Assembly (NCBI GenBank): GCA_036937835.1
Contig: CM072862.1
Span: 26,461,001 to 26,525,000, forward strand
Origin: Pampus argenteus
Lineage: Eukaryota; Chordata; Actinopteri; Scombriformes; Stromateidae
Direction: 5' to 3'
DNA: 64,000 nt
The notes beneath the pieces were generated by a model. It did not search any database, was not told the DNA's origin, and saw only the letters and a list, made by a program, of their open reading frames with translations. The first letter of the stretch is position 1, and each line of letters begins with the position of its first letter. The position numbers and the translations under genes are program-made. Positions 1 through 51,751 of the stretch are shown here, piece by piece.

Positions 1-361
1 GTATGTCAGGGCGGCCTCATACCTCTCAGCCTTATTGGTAAACCAGCGGCAGCAGTTAATCAATGTTACCGAGCAGCGGGGGCTCTTCACTCAGATGATT
101 GGTTGGAACAAAGGAGGATGGCTTCAAATGACTGACAGCAAGGTGCACAATTACGAGGCTCGATGAGGGCAGCAAAATGAATATGTATCGACTTTGTCAG
201 CATTAAGATGAGTTTTAACTGAGTGTGAATGAAACACATGTCTCCTGTTGCTATGGCTACAGATGGAAACTCCGTCAGGAAGTTTTTTAGCCTTGTCTGA
301 GGTTGTAAAAGTAGTTTGAAAAGCATTTTTATGTTTATGTTTTAATAGCTGTGATTAGTGT

Positions 362-430
362 GAAGGCTGCTGTGGCTCAGCGGGTGGAGCAGAGCCGGTT
401 TGATCCTCCTCCGTCTGTCTACAGTGTTTC
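362..430 (+). mobile_element. tRNA-derived SINE head, truncated
   Basis: TGGCTCAGCGGG at 373-384 fits a Pol III A box and GGTTTGATCC at 397-406 fits a B box with one change. The spacing is short, so the copy is internally deleted. The wording (gtggctcagcgggtggagc) is typical of fish tRNA-SINEs. Confidence 0.4.
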
Positions 431-2224
431 TGTCCACAGGTTGGAGCTACTAACCAACGAAGAGTTTCATGCAGATTCATGCAGACAGCAGGAATCATTC
501 CTCCTCCCTCCGCTACTCTCTTCATGAAGACCGAGGTGTAGCGTAGAAAGAAATGGAGCCGTTTATCACTTGTGTTGTCTCCATCTCCACTCACATCTGG
601 AGGTGAGCTTGTTAGAGGACTCCTGAGCTGCTGTAGTGGATCAGACATCTTCTAAATCCTGTTTCCTTCAGTCCACTGTGGTTGTAATTCTTCCTCCTGT
701 TCTCGCTGCTGTAACTCGAGAAGAAACAAACGATGTACTGTAGAGCCTCAGTGACTGTACATAAAAACGCTCGACTGTGATTCTATTTCTAGTTCAATTA
801 GCTGGAGGTTCACCGCTCGGCCTCCTGTCTGGCCTCTCAGCTGTCCGTCTCCTTCCTTTTACTCTTAATTCATCCACACAAAGCCAGCTGCAACATGCTC
901 ATTATCAGCCGTATGTACTCCACGTTATAGGAAGGAAAAAAGCTTGCCTGCATCGCTCACTCGGCCGCCTGAAGTGGCTCAGACGACCGGCCTCTTGACT
1001 CCTGGCTTTGTGGGCGAGTTTTCACCACAGTGTGAGTGTGTGGGTGTCTGACTGCAGCCTGCTGGTCCAGGAGCCCCGAGCACAGCACGATGGAAAATAT
1101 TTCTCTGTGCCAAAACACTGAAGCGACAGAAGAGGAGCTGATGGTGCCTCGTCTCTGCTGTGCTTACAGACGTTTGTTGTACAGGATGTCTTCATTCTTG
1201 CAGCATCACCTCTCATTGAACCAAAAGCTTCACTTGTTTTATTCTATAATATGAAATGAGGGACGTTTCAAATATGACGTACGTCTCTTGTTCGGGATTC
1301 TTTGAAATTCTTCATCTAAAAAACATTGTGACCAATGAGAGGGTCGTTTTATATCTGGAAATGAAACTCATCAATGCTCTCTAAACTGATGGAGACGCTG
1401 ATGCCAAACATGCTGAACCAGCATTTATAAAAGTAAGACATAGTATAAATGTCACCCAAAAAATGATATACAGTAAAGTTTGAGTGACAGATCATTAGTA
1501 GTCATTATGATCCAGAGCAGTGCAGTGACTCGTTGTTAAAATAGCGCCACCAGCTGGTTATCCTGATGAACGCAGCAGAAGATGAAATGTGTCTGAAAAC
1601 ACAGCCGAGGACACACAAGGTGTCACACAAAGGGAGACGGCGAAAATGTGTGACGCTGAAAGGTCGTTCAAACAACAGCCGACCTGTCAGCACTCATGAA
1701 GACTGAGCATCACCACTGACTGTACGTGTGTGTGTGTGTGTGTGTGTGTCCGTCCTGACAGAAACAGCTCTGCAGTGTCTGGTCAGTATTTACTGTGACG
1801 GCGGCAGCCAGCTCTCCTTCTCTGGAAGGAAACGCCTCCAAAGACGACACTAACCTCTCCAGACACCCGTCACATCGTAGACGATCATTTGAGCCTTTTT
1901 CTTTGAGTCTCCTTAAAACGTCCAGCTTGCTGTTCCCACAGCGCCAACGTGTCCCAACATCTGTGTGACCAAACGTAGGTGTGAACCTGAACCTTTAGGA
2001 CCCTTTGCTGTGAGGTTCTTATTCACATGTTCACTGTATTTTAGAAACCAGGTCGTTGTGGATACGCCTCATTTAAAATGCTGGAACCAGACCGACTGCT
2101 TGGAAGACGACTGGTTGGGGGACAGAAAGTGATTTTTATAATTAATCCATTTATTTTTCTATAATTGCGTTTCATCTAGTTTTTTCCAGCACGTTGTGGT
2201 GACTGTAAACGTCAGTGGAAAGAC

Positions 2225-2338
2225 TGGATGCTTCTTGCTCTCTGGGATTTGATGTTGACTGGATGCTTCTTGCTCTCTGGGATTTGATGGATTTGATGTT
2301 GACTGGATGCTTCTTGCTCTCTGGGATTTGATGTTGAC
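2225..2338 (+). repeat. 35-bp tandem repeat, three copies
   Basis: Three near-identical copies of a unit starting tggatgcttcttgctctctg; the second carries an extra 9-bp internal duplication. Confidence 0.85.
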
Positions 2339-2680
2339 TTACGTTTTAAAGCTGGTATGTAAAGTCTTTGGCTTCTTGTGTTCTCGGTAATGTGGTAATT
2401 GTGGAGCTTTTCCATCACAGAAGCTTAATTGGCACTTTGAAAGTAATTTTTAATCGCGGCTCAAAGGCTCATGGGAGTTTGAGTTTAGAAATCCTGGAGA
2501 TTATTGATCTGCTTCAGCAGAGAGCAGCGGGCCGACGGAGGGGAGAGAAATCAATGAGGAGTCAGTTGTGGCTTCCACTCTGGTCAGATGCTCGCTTTAA
2601 TTTGCCTCCTGAAAAGATTTCTGTCAAATATGAATCATCTGTGGTGTTCGGCATCCACCCGCCAGTCAAACTGTGTGGTT

Positions 2681-2847
2681 CATCCTCTCATCCTCCCATC
2701 CTCATCCTCTCATCCTCCTCCTCTCATCCTCTAGCCTCTCATCCTCTAGCCTCTCATCCTCATCCTCTCATCCTCTCATCCTCTAGCCTCTCATCCTCTA
2801 GCCTCTCATCCTCTCATCCTCTCATCCTCATCCTCTCATTCTCTAAC
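2681..2847 (+). repeat. Pyrimidine-rich minisatellite
   Basis: Irregular tandem array built from CTCATCCT, CATCCTCT and CTAGCCTCTCATC blocks. Confidence 0.85.
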
Positions 2848-5339
2848 TAGACTTCTATCTCATTTATTTTTGGCTGGTTGCAGTTTAAACGTTGACTTTT
2901 ATTCCACATAAATCTGACAGAAAATACAGAAGTTCCTCTGAATTTAATGAATATAATGTTCATTAAAGTCAGAAAAATGAGAAATAAACTTCAACGTTTA
3001 CAATCAGTAAATTGTTTCAACTCCTCAAATGTGAAGATCGGCTGCTTTTCTCTGTTTTTAATACTTAATATTTTATTACTTTCTGACATTTTATAGAAGA
3101 TGAGGTTATATATATATATATATAATGAGGACATGATGAGAATAACTGCACGTCTATGTATGGTGAATCCTTGAAGCATTATTCTTGACTGCTGTGTAAC
3201 TTGACACTTACATGCATAGAAAGATGTTGCATCACTCTGACAGCAAGTTAGCAGCAAATCGTGGATCGATATCCGTCAACCGACCTGTAAAACCCTTAAA
3301 TATATATAATATAACGTGTCATTCACACAATAAATCTCAGTGCTTCTGTCAAGGTCACATGTTTTCTTTCCTTACTTCACCTCCCTGTATTTTCCCTTAA
3401 GTGGAAAGAAGCAATAAAAGATATATTCAATATTCACGTGAAGGGAGTTACCAAAATAAAATAAAAAAAGGCTCAAACGTGCTCACTGGTTTTTAAAATT
3501 CATTTCAAAACTCATTTCCTTTTTAAATTTTTATTCTACATATTAAAGTATTCATACTTCCAGCAATATTTTAATATTTCACCATGAAGAAATAAACTAA
3601 TTTAATGGAAACAATAAATAAAAACACATTTATACCTTCATCGGGCGGCAGGATGTACAGCACCATGAATCTTTTATTGTTTTCATTGTATTTTGTATAA
3701 AACACAAATGCACAAAGTGTTTCAGTGAGTTATAGAGTTATAGTTATTAATTTGGCCTCATCTTGAGCCACATAATGAATCTAATAACCTAATAACTAAT
3801 AACAATATATTATGATGAATGTCAAACGTAAAGTGCTCATGTTATTTTTGAACAGGATTGAATCAGAAAATATCTGTTCAGAAGAAGCTCACATGCAGGT
3901 GTCAGAGGAGAAAAACTGCAGCGAAGATTGAAGGAGCACAAATGTGTTTCTAATGGAGATACGTCGTCCTTAAAGCCCCACTGGGCTCATGCTGTAGCTG
4001 TAAAATACACATTAAATATGTTTTCATCCAGTGTGTGGAAACATGACTGGACCATAATCTGACTTCTACCCACCCTGGATTTAAATGAAAGACGCTTCAC
4101 GTCACATTTCCACCTGTTTAGTGTGTGTTTGCCTTCAGTAGGAAACATTTGCTCCGTATGGGTTTGTCTTCCTCAAACAGGCTTTATAAGAGCTGTGACT
4201 CTGGATCATGCAGTAAATATGCTGCAAAACCAAAACAGTGATGTAAAGAAGGCTCAAAGGCCTCCGTCACGTGAAGTAGAAAACCTGACAGATTAAATAA
4301 CCCACAAACCAACGCTGAGCCTCGAAGAAAACACTTCCACCCACCGACTTCCTCTGAAGCACCAGGCGCCTTCATCTCTGTTTCTTAATGTTCTTTCTGT
4401 TCTCGTTCAGTCACCTTCTCGTTCTGAACTTAATGCCAGCTTCCTTCTTCACTCAGTCCACCTACGGTACCTCTTACCTGTGTGTGTGTGTGTGTGTGTG
4501 TATCAAACACACACTCACCCCTCCGTACTGTTAAAGTCTTTGCAGAGCTTTCATAGCCCCGTGTTGTGCTAAGCAGTTGCAGCCGTACTCAAGCCGCTTT
4601 GACAACAAGATCAATGACACGTCGTGAATGTCGCCCAGGATGCCATTTCACTTCTAACTGGAGACATAAAAGAGCCCCCAGACTGCCATATTGGCTCAAA
4701 CACCCCCGCTGCTCACGGCTTCCAGTTTCCCTGTGAGACCCGCAGGGAAATCACCTTTCAAACAGTGAGACACTCATCTCCTGTGAAATATATATATGCA
4801 GCGTAAGGTAATGAAGAGTCGCATATGCGCACTGGCATTTGCAGTGTCGTCGGCAGACCTTCACTACAAAGTAAAATATAGTCCCTGGTGTCAGAGCTTT
4901 GATAGAGATGGATGGAGCCATTGTGGAGGTAATAAGATAAAGATATTGCATGTTGACATTTCTGTTACGGCGCGTCCCGTCAGGCGACTTCTCACAGAAT
5001 GCACGAAGGTGCATTTTTATGCACGTTTTATGGTCTGTAAGCTGACGGTAACGTACAGCCGGGAGAGGCACAGGTAGAGAAACAAGCTGTACGGTGATAT
5101 AAGTCTGAACCAACATAAAAAAAACTAAACAATGTTAAAATACTGTTGCTAACATATGGAGTAAACAACACGACGTACTGTTGAGAGGTTCTGGACAGAA
5201 CTGGAACCTCAGCACGCGGTTCACATACTCTAACATGTCTCGTCTTTATCTTCTTCCCTCCTGACACCTTCGCCTCCGTCAAACTGAGATTTGCTTTTGA
5301 AGAATTGATGTGAATTATTATTTCATATTTGTGTTTCAG

Positions 5340-44132
<38,793 letters not shown>

Positions 44133-46960
44133 GGAGCGGTAGCTGTGCATGACTAGACGAAGCAGTTATCAGGTCATTAAACTCGAGAACGACCGAGGAG
44201 AGCTGCTAATGTTGCCCTTTAGTTAGGAGAGAAGACAAAAAAAATCTACTTTTTGCCTATAAATTTTGTACTGTATAATGGGAATGGCTATTTCAGTTTA
44301 AAGGTTAAATCAGTATTTTACAATAAGTAGCACATGTAGCTTTGTCATCCCTACCTTCTGTCCCTCTCTGTGTCCCGGGGGTCTTTCGGTGGGTTTGTGT
44401 CCTCCTCACATGTGTGATGGCTTGACTTGTCTTTGCCACCAGGGATCATCCACAATAACTATTAACCTCCGCGGCTCATCGAGACTGGCCGACAGCGGCC
44501 CGCTCGCGGTCCGCCATCACCAAGAGAGTCCGAAACTGAAGAAAAGACAGAGGACCCTTCCCTCTCCCCCCTCCCCGTCCCCTTCGAGTCCTTTCAGCCG
44601 CATCAGTAGAGTCCACTTCGCCCCTCCAGACCAAACACATCTCGGAAGAGTTGTAAAAAGAAAAAATAGCCTTAAGACAGTGACGTTTGTCAACCTATAC
44701 ACACATCCCCTCTCCTCTTTTCTTTCTTCTATTTCTCCCACATGTACATAAAGAATACTGTATTGTACTCGACATAAACATGACTTCTTTGGGGGATGTA
44801 AAGACTTGCACACGCTGACAGACGGAGGCGCTAGAAGAAGTGGAGACGGACGGACGGACGGACGCTGGCTGGATTGTAATTCTTTTTAATGTCGTCTTTC
44901 TTTGTGAACAGCAGGATTTTTGAGCTCGCTCTGTTTCTGTAAATGAGTTATTGCAGTTAAAGGTCGCTCACAGAAGTACGATGAAGGAGGGAGGTGATAT
45001 TACATAAATGAATGATGTATTCTGTTGTACAGACTAAATAATGTTCCGTATGTACAAAAAGTGTAGTTGTGACATTATGTTTTAGAGTTGTGTTATATTT
45101 TGTTTATTCCTTATGGAGACCCGGTTACACCAGAGATTAAATACGGACGAATTTCACGCAGAAATCAATGAAATAACGGAAATCTGCATCATTTTTTCTT
45201 TTCACATTGAATTTAATGTGAATTTGCGAGAGTCCAAAACGGAGGAAGCTATCAAAGCAACATACGGTTTGACTTAACCTCTGTTGGAGTATAAACTGCT
45301 CCACAAAACTAGGACGATTCACAGGAAGTTATGAAATACATCGTTTGAAGTAACTTATTGTTCTGTTAGCGACCGAGCTAATGAGCCTGTTTGCTTACAG
45401 ACACTCTGAGCACTTGATTAGCCATCTCTGAACTCATATTAGCGTTACAAATACGTCCTTTGATGTAACTGTGTTAACTTATTGTTCCATTAGCGACCGA
45501 ACTAAAGCGATTGCTTGCTAATAGACACTTGGCAAGCTTTCGTTTCAAAAGCTCTTTATTTAATGAAATTTATTTTACAGGTCCGTAATTTACAAATAAT
45601 TTTCTTGACAATTTCCCAGAAAGAACTACGAAATTTGGTACGAATTACGGGGAAAATGGTCTTTTCATTTCAGAAACTGGTTTACCAACTTTACTGGGTT
45701 ACATTAGAAATAACTGAAAAAATTATTTTAGTAGAAAGTAGAGATAAAAAAGCTCAATGAAGCTGAAGAAACGTACCAGCTAGCCCTGCTAATACTCCAC
45801 CAAACTTCAGGAACAACATCCAGTATTAATGAGTTTAGTTTTTTGCTGCTCTCTGGTGTGACCGGGCCGTACCGATGAAACATCTTTTTTCTTTTTGCAC
45901 TTTTGACAAGTGAATCAGATTCAGGTTCAGTTACACTATGTCAGCTTGTTAGCATGTCATTTTTAAGTTTTGCTGTTGTTCATGTTTCTTTGAATTATCT
46001 GCAGGTTTCAGACGATATTGAACTGCTGTGTATATTTTTGTACTTCACTGTATTTTGTCCTTTTTTTTTTGTTATTAATTTATTCTCCGTTATTTATATG
46101 AAAGATGTAGAGAATGTTTCGTCAAATTATTTAAGGATATTTTTGTCATGTTTAAGTTATTTGATGACCGAGAATCTTGAAACGTTTGTGAGCGTTTATT
46201 CATTTTCCCGGCTTTTGACGAAAGAAACCTTGTAATATACATTTGGAAAAATGATTTACCGTAATTTAAGAATGTAGACGTAGCCTCTTCGAGAGGATCA
46301 AACCCTTTGTTGATAATTGTCGGCTCCTTCTCCTCTTCCCCCCGTGTGTATGATGACTCAGATCTCACCAAACACTCATTCTGTAAATAAGCCGAGTTTA
46401 CTGACAAGCTTATTTAAAAAACCAAGGGGATTCCTACTCTTAGCTTTGACCTCGTACGGTTGTTTGCATGTTCAGCATTCGTCTTTTCTTTGCATGTCGT
46501 TGTTGGAATTGTTCTCCTGTTCCCTTTTTCTCTCAACGTTTATTTATGTATTTATGTTCTTTATGTGCATTTGTTTTTATTTGCCTTTTGATTTACTTTT
46601 TTTTTTTTTTTTTTTTCCTCTTGCCCTCTTCCTCCTTTTTGATTACTGTGCGCTCACAGTAACCGTGCAATGCATCCTCCTTACTCATTCTCTCAAAGAG
46701 GGACCTCGCTGGCGATCGGGTCGCTCACTCAGACCAGATGGGTGGGTTTTGGTTTATCAGAGAGAAAAATTAAAGCAATACCTTCCATTGTTGGCTTTCC
46801 TCTTTTTCTACTGTGGGAATCCAGAGCACACAGAAAGGACTCGGAGCACGGAGCGCTACTACTGAGCAGGATAACCACTGGCAATGTATTCCCTTGTGAT
46901 GTTACTGTGAACAACTTCAGTGCTAAAGGAAATAAATCTGTTGACTTTGGAGCTGCGTGT
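44133..46960 (+). other. brsk2: BRSK2 3' UTR (inferred)
   Basis: About 2.8 kb of T-rich, mostly non-coding sequence between the BRSK2 stop and the AATAAA at 46931-46936. It holds poly-T runs near 46060 and 46600. Its exact end is inferred from the signal, not from transcript data. Open stretches here have no recognisable homology. Confidence 0.55.
46931..46936 (+). promoter_or_regulatory. brsk2: Candidate BRSK2 poly(A) signal AATAAA
   Basis: Canonical AATAAA followed within 25-50 bases by a GT/T-rich stretch (46953-46977), the usual downstream-element arrangement. Confidence 0.55.
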
Positions 46961-46999
46961 GCACATTTGTTTTCCCCACACGTTTGAGTTATTAAGATG

Positions 47000-47005
47000 T
47001 TTATT
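47000..47005 (-). promoter_or_regulatory. abtb2: Candidate ABTB2 poly(A) signal
   Basis: TTTATT on the plus strand is AATAAA on the minus strand. It is the most distal of several such hexamers below the ABTB2 stop; others lie near 47407 and 47607. Confidence 0.4.
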
Positions 47006-48360
47006 CACAAAAATACATACATATTTTACATATCCATAGTTGACTATCTACATGCAGCAGTAGAGATTTTAGATGCACTATGTAAATGTCTCGTATAAAT
47101 CCTACTGTAGCTTGCAAAGACAGATCCTGAACCTGCTACTACACATATTACCACATATAATTAATAAAAAACAGCAACACTAAAATACACAGTAGTCATA
47201 CAAAATATAAAACATTTATATGGTTAATTATTTTCCTTTTTAATGCAGTGTGAGATTAATCAAATCCGTTTTTAACTCAGTTTGGAGGTTTGAAAGCGCC
47301 GAATAAATCGTACTAGCATAAGTTAGCTTAGCATAAGCAACCTGAAGTACAGAAGGTTTGTCAGACCATGAGTTAGCATGTTATTAGCTATAATATAACT
47401 AATAATTTATTTTAAAAGCTATATAGATTATGTTATGTTTGTATGCTTGTCTATGTGTGTTTTCTATACTAACAGTCATGTCAAAGCAATATAACATTCT
47501 TTAAGGTTAGCCTTAGCTTTAGCCTCAGTCTTTTTGCGTAGCATGTATGTTTGCTCTTCAGTTAAGTGGTGCATATGTATCTGTGAAAAATGCTTTAAAC
47601 CAAAATAATTTATTTTGTCCAACACTGCCAGGAACATACAGTAATTATGTACCATAAGAACCGGACTAAACTAATAATACAGGCCATTAAAATCTTTAAA
47701 ACTCCCAGTAACAATAATAATGACGTGACCTCAGTGTCTTTACAGCTTTGGATGGCAGGAAATTAAAGTGAATATGATAACGAGAGCACTAAAAGCTCAG
47801 ACAGGCTCCACATTCAGTAATGTTTAATGTAATCCTTAAATATACGAGTTGAAATTGTTTGGAATATCGAGTCTACTTCAGGTGAAAACTGATATGTCCG
47901 TTTTGCTGTGATATCTATATATGTTATATCTATGTACGTTAACAGGGCTCTGGTGTAGTTTATAAATATGGCCTGAGATAACATCTGAATTTATAAAATC
48001 CTGACACAAGCGAAACTTCAAAAAGACGTATTAGTTAAAACCCACGTTGATGTCTTCAAGTTGCTCTTTTTGTCTGATCAACAGTCATAAAAAAAACACA
48101 CATGTAATTGATTTACATCAACAGCAAACAGTAATCTTAATAGTTATCAATAGTGTAAATTTCCTGACTCATCTCATTGATCATCTCTCAGCTGTAGAGA
48201 TGTTCACTTGTAAAAAGGAGAAAAACCTGTTCAAACTGACAGTGTTTGCAGTCTATGCTACGCTAAGAACGCTAAGGTAGAAACACCATATATGGCTCCT
48301 ATTCCCAAACACACACACACACATCAGTGTGTCCGAACACAGTCCGGGGCTGCAGACTTT
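47000..48360 (-). other. abtb2: ABTB2 3' UTR (inferred)
   Basis: AT-rich non-coding stretch downstream of the ABTB2 stop, with several candidate poly(A) signals, so a shorter UTR is possible. No ORF with recognisable homology. Confidence 0.45.
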
Positions 48361-48606
48361 CTACTCTCGACATGCTGAGTGGAGGGTGTGAAGTCTGTGG
48401 ATCAGTGTGACCTCCAGATCCCTCAGGAGGACTGGCTGCTTCTCATCATGTCCCGGCCCAGATCGGGCGCCTGTCCCTGGGCAGAGCAGCTCCTGACCAA
48501 CCCCTCCCAGCAGCAGGCGGTGGAAGTCCTCTCTGTCCAGGAGCCGATCCATGTTCTGCAGGAAGAAGCCTTCAGAAAACCTGCAGAGCTCAGCTGCTCC
48601 ATGATG
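48361..48606 (-). CDS. abtb2: ABTB2 last coding exon
   Basis: Codes HHGAAELCRFSEGFFLQNMD and the C-terminal helices to TAG at 48363-48361. Acceptor GTTGCAG. It holds a Gly/Pro-rich insertion-like piece (PGTGARSGPGHDE) less conserved than the rest. Confidence 0.93.
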   Translation of the reverse strand, partial: HHGAAELCRFSEGFFLQNMDRLLDREDFHRLLLGGVGQELLCPGTGARSGPGHDEKQPVLLRDLEVTLIHRLHTLHSACRE

Positions 48607-51600
48607 CTGCAACACAAACACACTTCATAATGTTTCCAGGATAAATTTACGACAGAGTATTAGGGCCACACTGAGAGGAAAACAACTCTGAGATTTCGAG
48701 AATAAAGTCATAATATTCAGAGATAAAAAGTTCCTCGTAAATCTACGACTTTGTTCTCGTAATCTAATGAGAAAGTCTGAGACATGGTTAAACTGTGGCT
48801 GGACTGGATTTAAAGTCTCATGGAGGTTTTCCTCAGTGTGGACAGAAGCTTTGTTGTTGTTGTTGTTTGTGATTTGGTACCTTGGCGCTCTGGTAGATGT
48901 TGACGACGTTGTCCAGAGTCAGACTTTGTGACAGCTTCGTCTCACAGCTCCTCATCAAACCTCTGAGCTGGAAGAAAGTGGCCACGGGCAGCAGCTGCAA
49001 TAATCACATTTAAATCCCAAACTGTCACATGAAATAAAGAAATCTCGAAAATACGTTTCAAACTGCAGGTAACAGGTGAGATTTTACCTTCAAGGCTTCA
49101 GACTGTGAGACAGTCAGTCCATCTGTCCCTCCGCAGTACAGAGACTTCATCATCATCTGCAAAGAAACACACATCTGTCTGATCCTCTGAGCCACAATTT
49201 CAGTTACATCAATACCAAATAAACATAACAGAAGGTAAACGTGTCTCACCTGGAACGTGCTGTAGGTCATGTGACTGATGTGGACGATGTTGTCGGACGA
49301 ATTGCTGAGCATCTGTCGAAATCTGACGGGACAAAACGATAAGAACATCAGAAGACGACCTAACTGCTGTGGATGAGAAGTACTGTAGAAACTGTAACCC
49401 TAACCGTTCAGAGGCCGACATCAGCAACACCCGGTGAGCGAAGAACGGACGGCCGTCCACCATGAACGTCACGTCAGACATCTCCTGATTGTTCAGAAAA
49501 TGAATATCTGAGGACAGAGACAACCATGTATTAGTTAAAGTACTAATACTGCAAGTACTAGTTACATTCAGAAGATGAAAACTCAACAGTTACCCAGCTG
49601 TGTGGACAGAGTGACATCCATGGGCGGGATGGCAGGAACGGGACAGCAGCCGTAGCAGTGAGAAAACACCGACGCCAGCCTCTTGGTGATCACGTAGTCC
49701 TGCACAGGAAAAACACCACATGACCTCAAGTTTAACACGTTTTAAACACGCTGCTTTAAAAACTTTTCAATAGATATTCATACATTTTTCTGCCAATATA
49801 ACATTCATAATATAAACTTGGTTCACTGCAGTAATAATTACATACAGTATTAAAGTTGTGATATAAACTGGTCCACAGGCAGACAGTGAGGATGTACCTT
49901 GCTGGTTTCTAACATGCTGAACATGAGCGGTACGCCGGTGGACAGGAGCTCGGGGCTGTAGTCCTCCGTCCTGATGGAGGGGAACTCTGTGAGGAGGCGG
50001 ACGGTGACTTCGTCTCTGGACAGTTGCTGAGCTCTGTGGAGACACTGCAGCCAGATGTGGAGCCTCCAGGGGACACCTGGACACAGCAACATGACTGAAG
50101 GGTTAAAAAGTGTCTAAGACAGAAGCAGAAATATGTGTTCAATCCAAATTGATAATTGATAATAAATCGATTTCAAGCCCCTGTGGTGTTCATATTTATC
50201 ATATCATTGCACAAACTTCCTCACCCATGTCTCTGAGCTCCATGGTCACGTCCAGGTAGCCGTGCTCTGCGCTGTAGTACGCTGCCTGCTGCAGGGCTTT
50301 CATCCTGGCCTTACAAAGCCTGGGAACAGGGCTCGGGGAGTCAGGAGCCTCCTCGTCCTCCTCCACTCCTTCAGCCAGGATCTCCTCCAGAGAGAGGATG
50401 TCTTCCTTCCTGTGCTGAGGCTGCAGCAGCAGCCTCCTCAGGACATTCCTGTAGAAGAAGACAGCTGCTGATTACGTTAACACTACAAAAGTCTGGCAGC
50501 CGATGCAAAGAGAAAAACAGAACATTTAAAAAAGCAATGAAATTTATTTTGACTGTTTGTGTCTGTTAAAGTTGTGGAATAGTTTCTTTTACAGCTGAAT
50601 CGATTAGGGTGATGAGAGACCAGGATGAAAAAGCATAAAGGTCTCACCTGTGTCCGTGTGCTGCAGCGTAGCTGAAACAGTTCATGTCCTCATACAGCGG
50701 TGATGTCAGTGAATTCCCATGATGCACTCTGAGCAGAGGATCTGCTCCGTAGGTGAGCAGCAAACTCACCATCTCGTAGAAACCTGGGAAGAAGAACAGA
50801 ACATAGTGTTGGCAAATGTGAAAGATGTGAAAATCTTAATGAAACTTTGTTTCTGTTGTAATATAACGTGTCATGTTTTCGGTCTACCTGCAGCAGCAGC
50901 GAGCTGCAGCGGCGTCTCAGCGCAGCTCTCCTGGCCGTCCAGCAGGGCTCCACCCTCCACATCCGCTCCGGCCTCCAGCAGCAGCTGTCAGCATGTTAGA
51001 GAGGAGTTTACATGGATGCGCTTTGTTCATGCAGCCACTACCTTTTTAAAGAAACACCTTTACCTTTTAGGAAAATACACCAAGAAATATTCCAGCACTC
51101 TTTTTTTGACTTTTCTTACACATCAGTGAGCTTCAGATGTGTTGATATGGAGGTTTGTTACCTTTATTTTTACCTTTTACATGTGATGCATTATTTGCGT
51201 TATGACCTTGTGCTTATTTCAGGAGCTTTGATAGCAGTCCTTACAGCACCAAACACTCTGAAGTCTCCTCGAGCTACAATAATTAGACACATAGTCAATC
51301 CAAATAAATTAGTCAGCATAATTGATGATTGATTAATCACTTAAGTGATTTTTTCTGAGCAAAAACACCAAACATTTGGTGGCTTCAGATTCTCAGATGT
51401 TTCTTGGTTTTGGACAAAGCGAGACATTTGAAGAGATCCTCGAGGACACTGTGACGGACATTTTTCATTGTTTTCTGATGTTTATTGGACCAAATGATTA
51501 ATGGAGAAAATAATCTCCAGATTTCTCCTACCAAAGCTCGAACATGTCTTTGCTTTCTATAAAGGGTCAGTCCACTGAAATGCATCAGTCTGAAGCTCTA

Positions 51601-51710
51601 ACCTGAGTCACAGAGAGGTGATTGTGCAGCACAGCGAACGTCAGAGCCGCCCAGCGCCGACTACCGGGGTGAACAGACGGGTGTCTGGCCGAGCAGCCTG
51701 GGACCTGAAC

Positions 51711-51751
<41 letters not shown>

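Larger units (their letters stand above)
1..5339 (+). other. brsk2: BRSK2 first coding intron, 3' part
   Basis: Non-coding. Contains a tRNA-like SINE head (about 362-430), a TG run near 1727-1750, a 35-bp tandem repeat (2225-2338), a pyrimidine-rich CTCATCCT/CTAGC minisatellite (about 2681-2847), a TA run near 3109 and a TG run near 4482. Confidence 0.7.

Noticed and set aside
1..6. The window opens with GTATGT, which would fit the donor of BRSK2 exon 1 ending exactly at the window edge.
   Set aside because: No upstream sequence to confirm an exon; six bases are too few.
44439..44751. Open stretch after a good CCACCAG acceptor in the BRSK2 3' UTR, a possible alternative last exon.
   Set aside because: The open frame is not in the phase set by upstream BRSK2 donors. 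In that phase the reading stops within about eight codons. No homology recognised.
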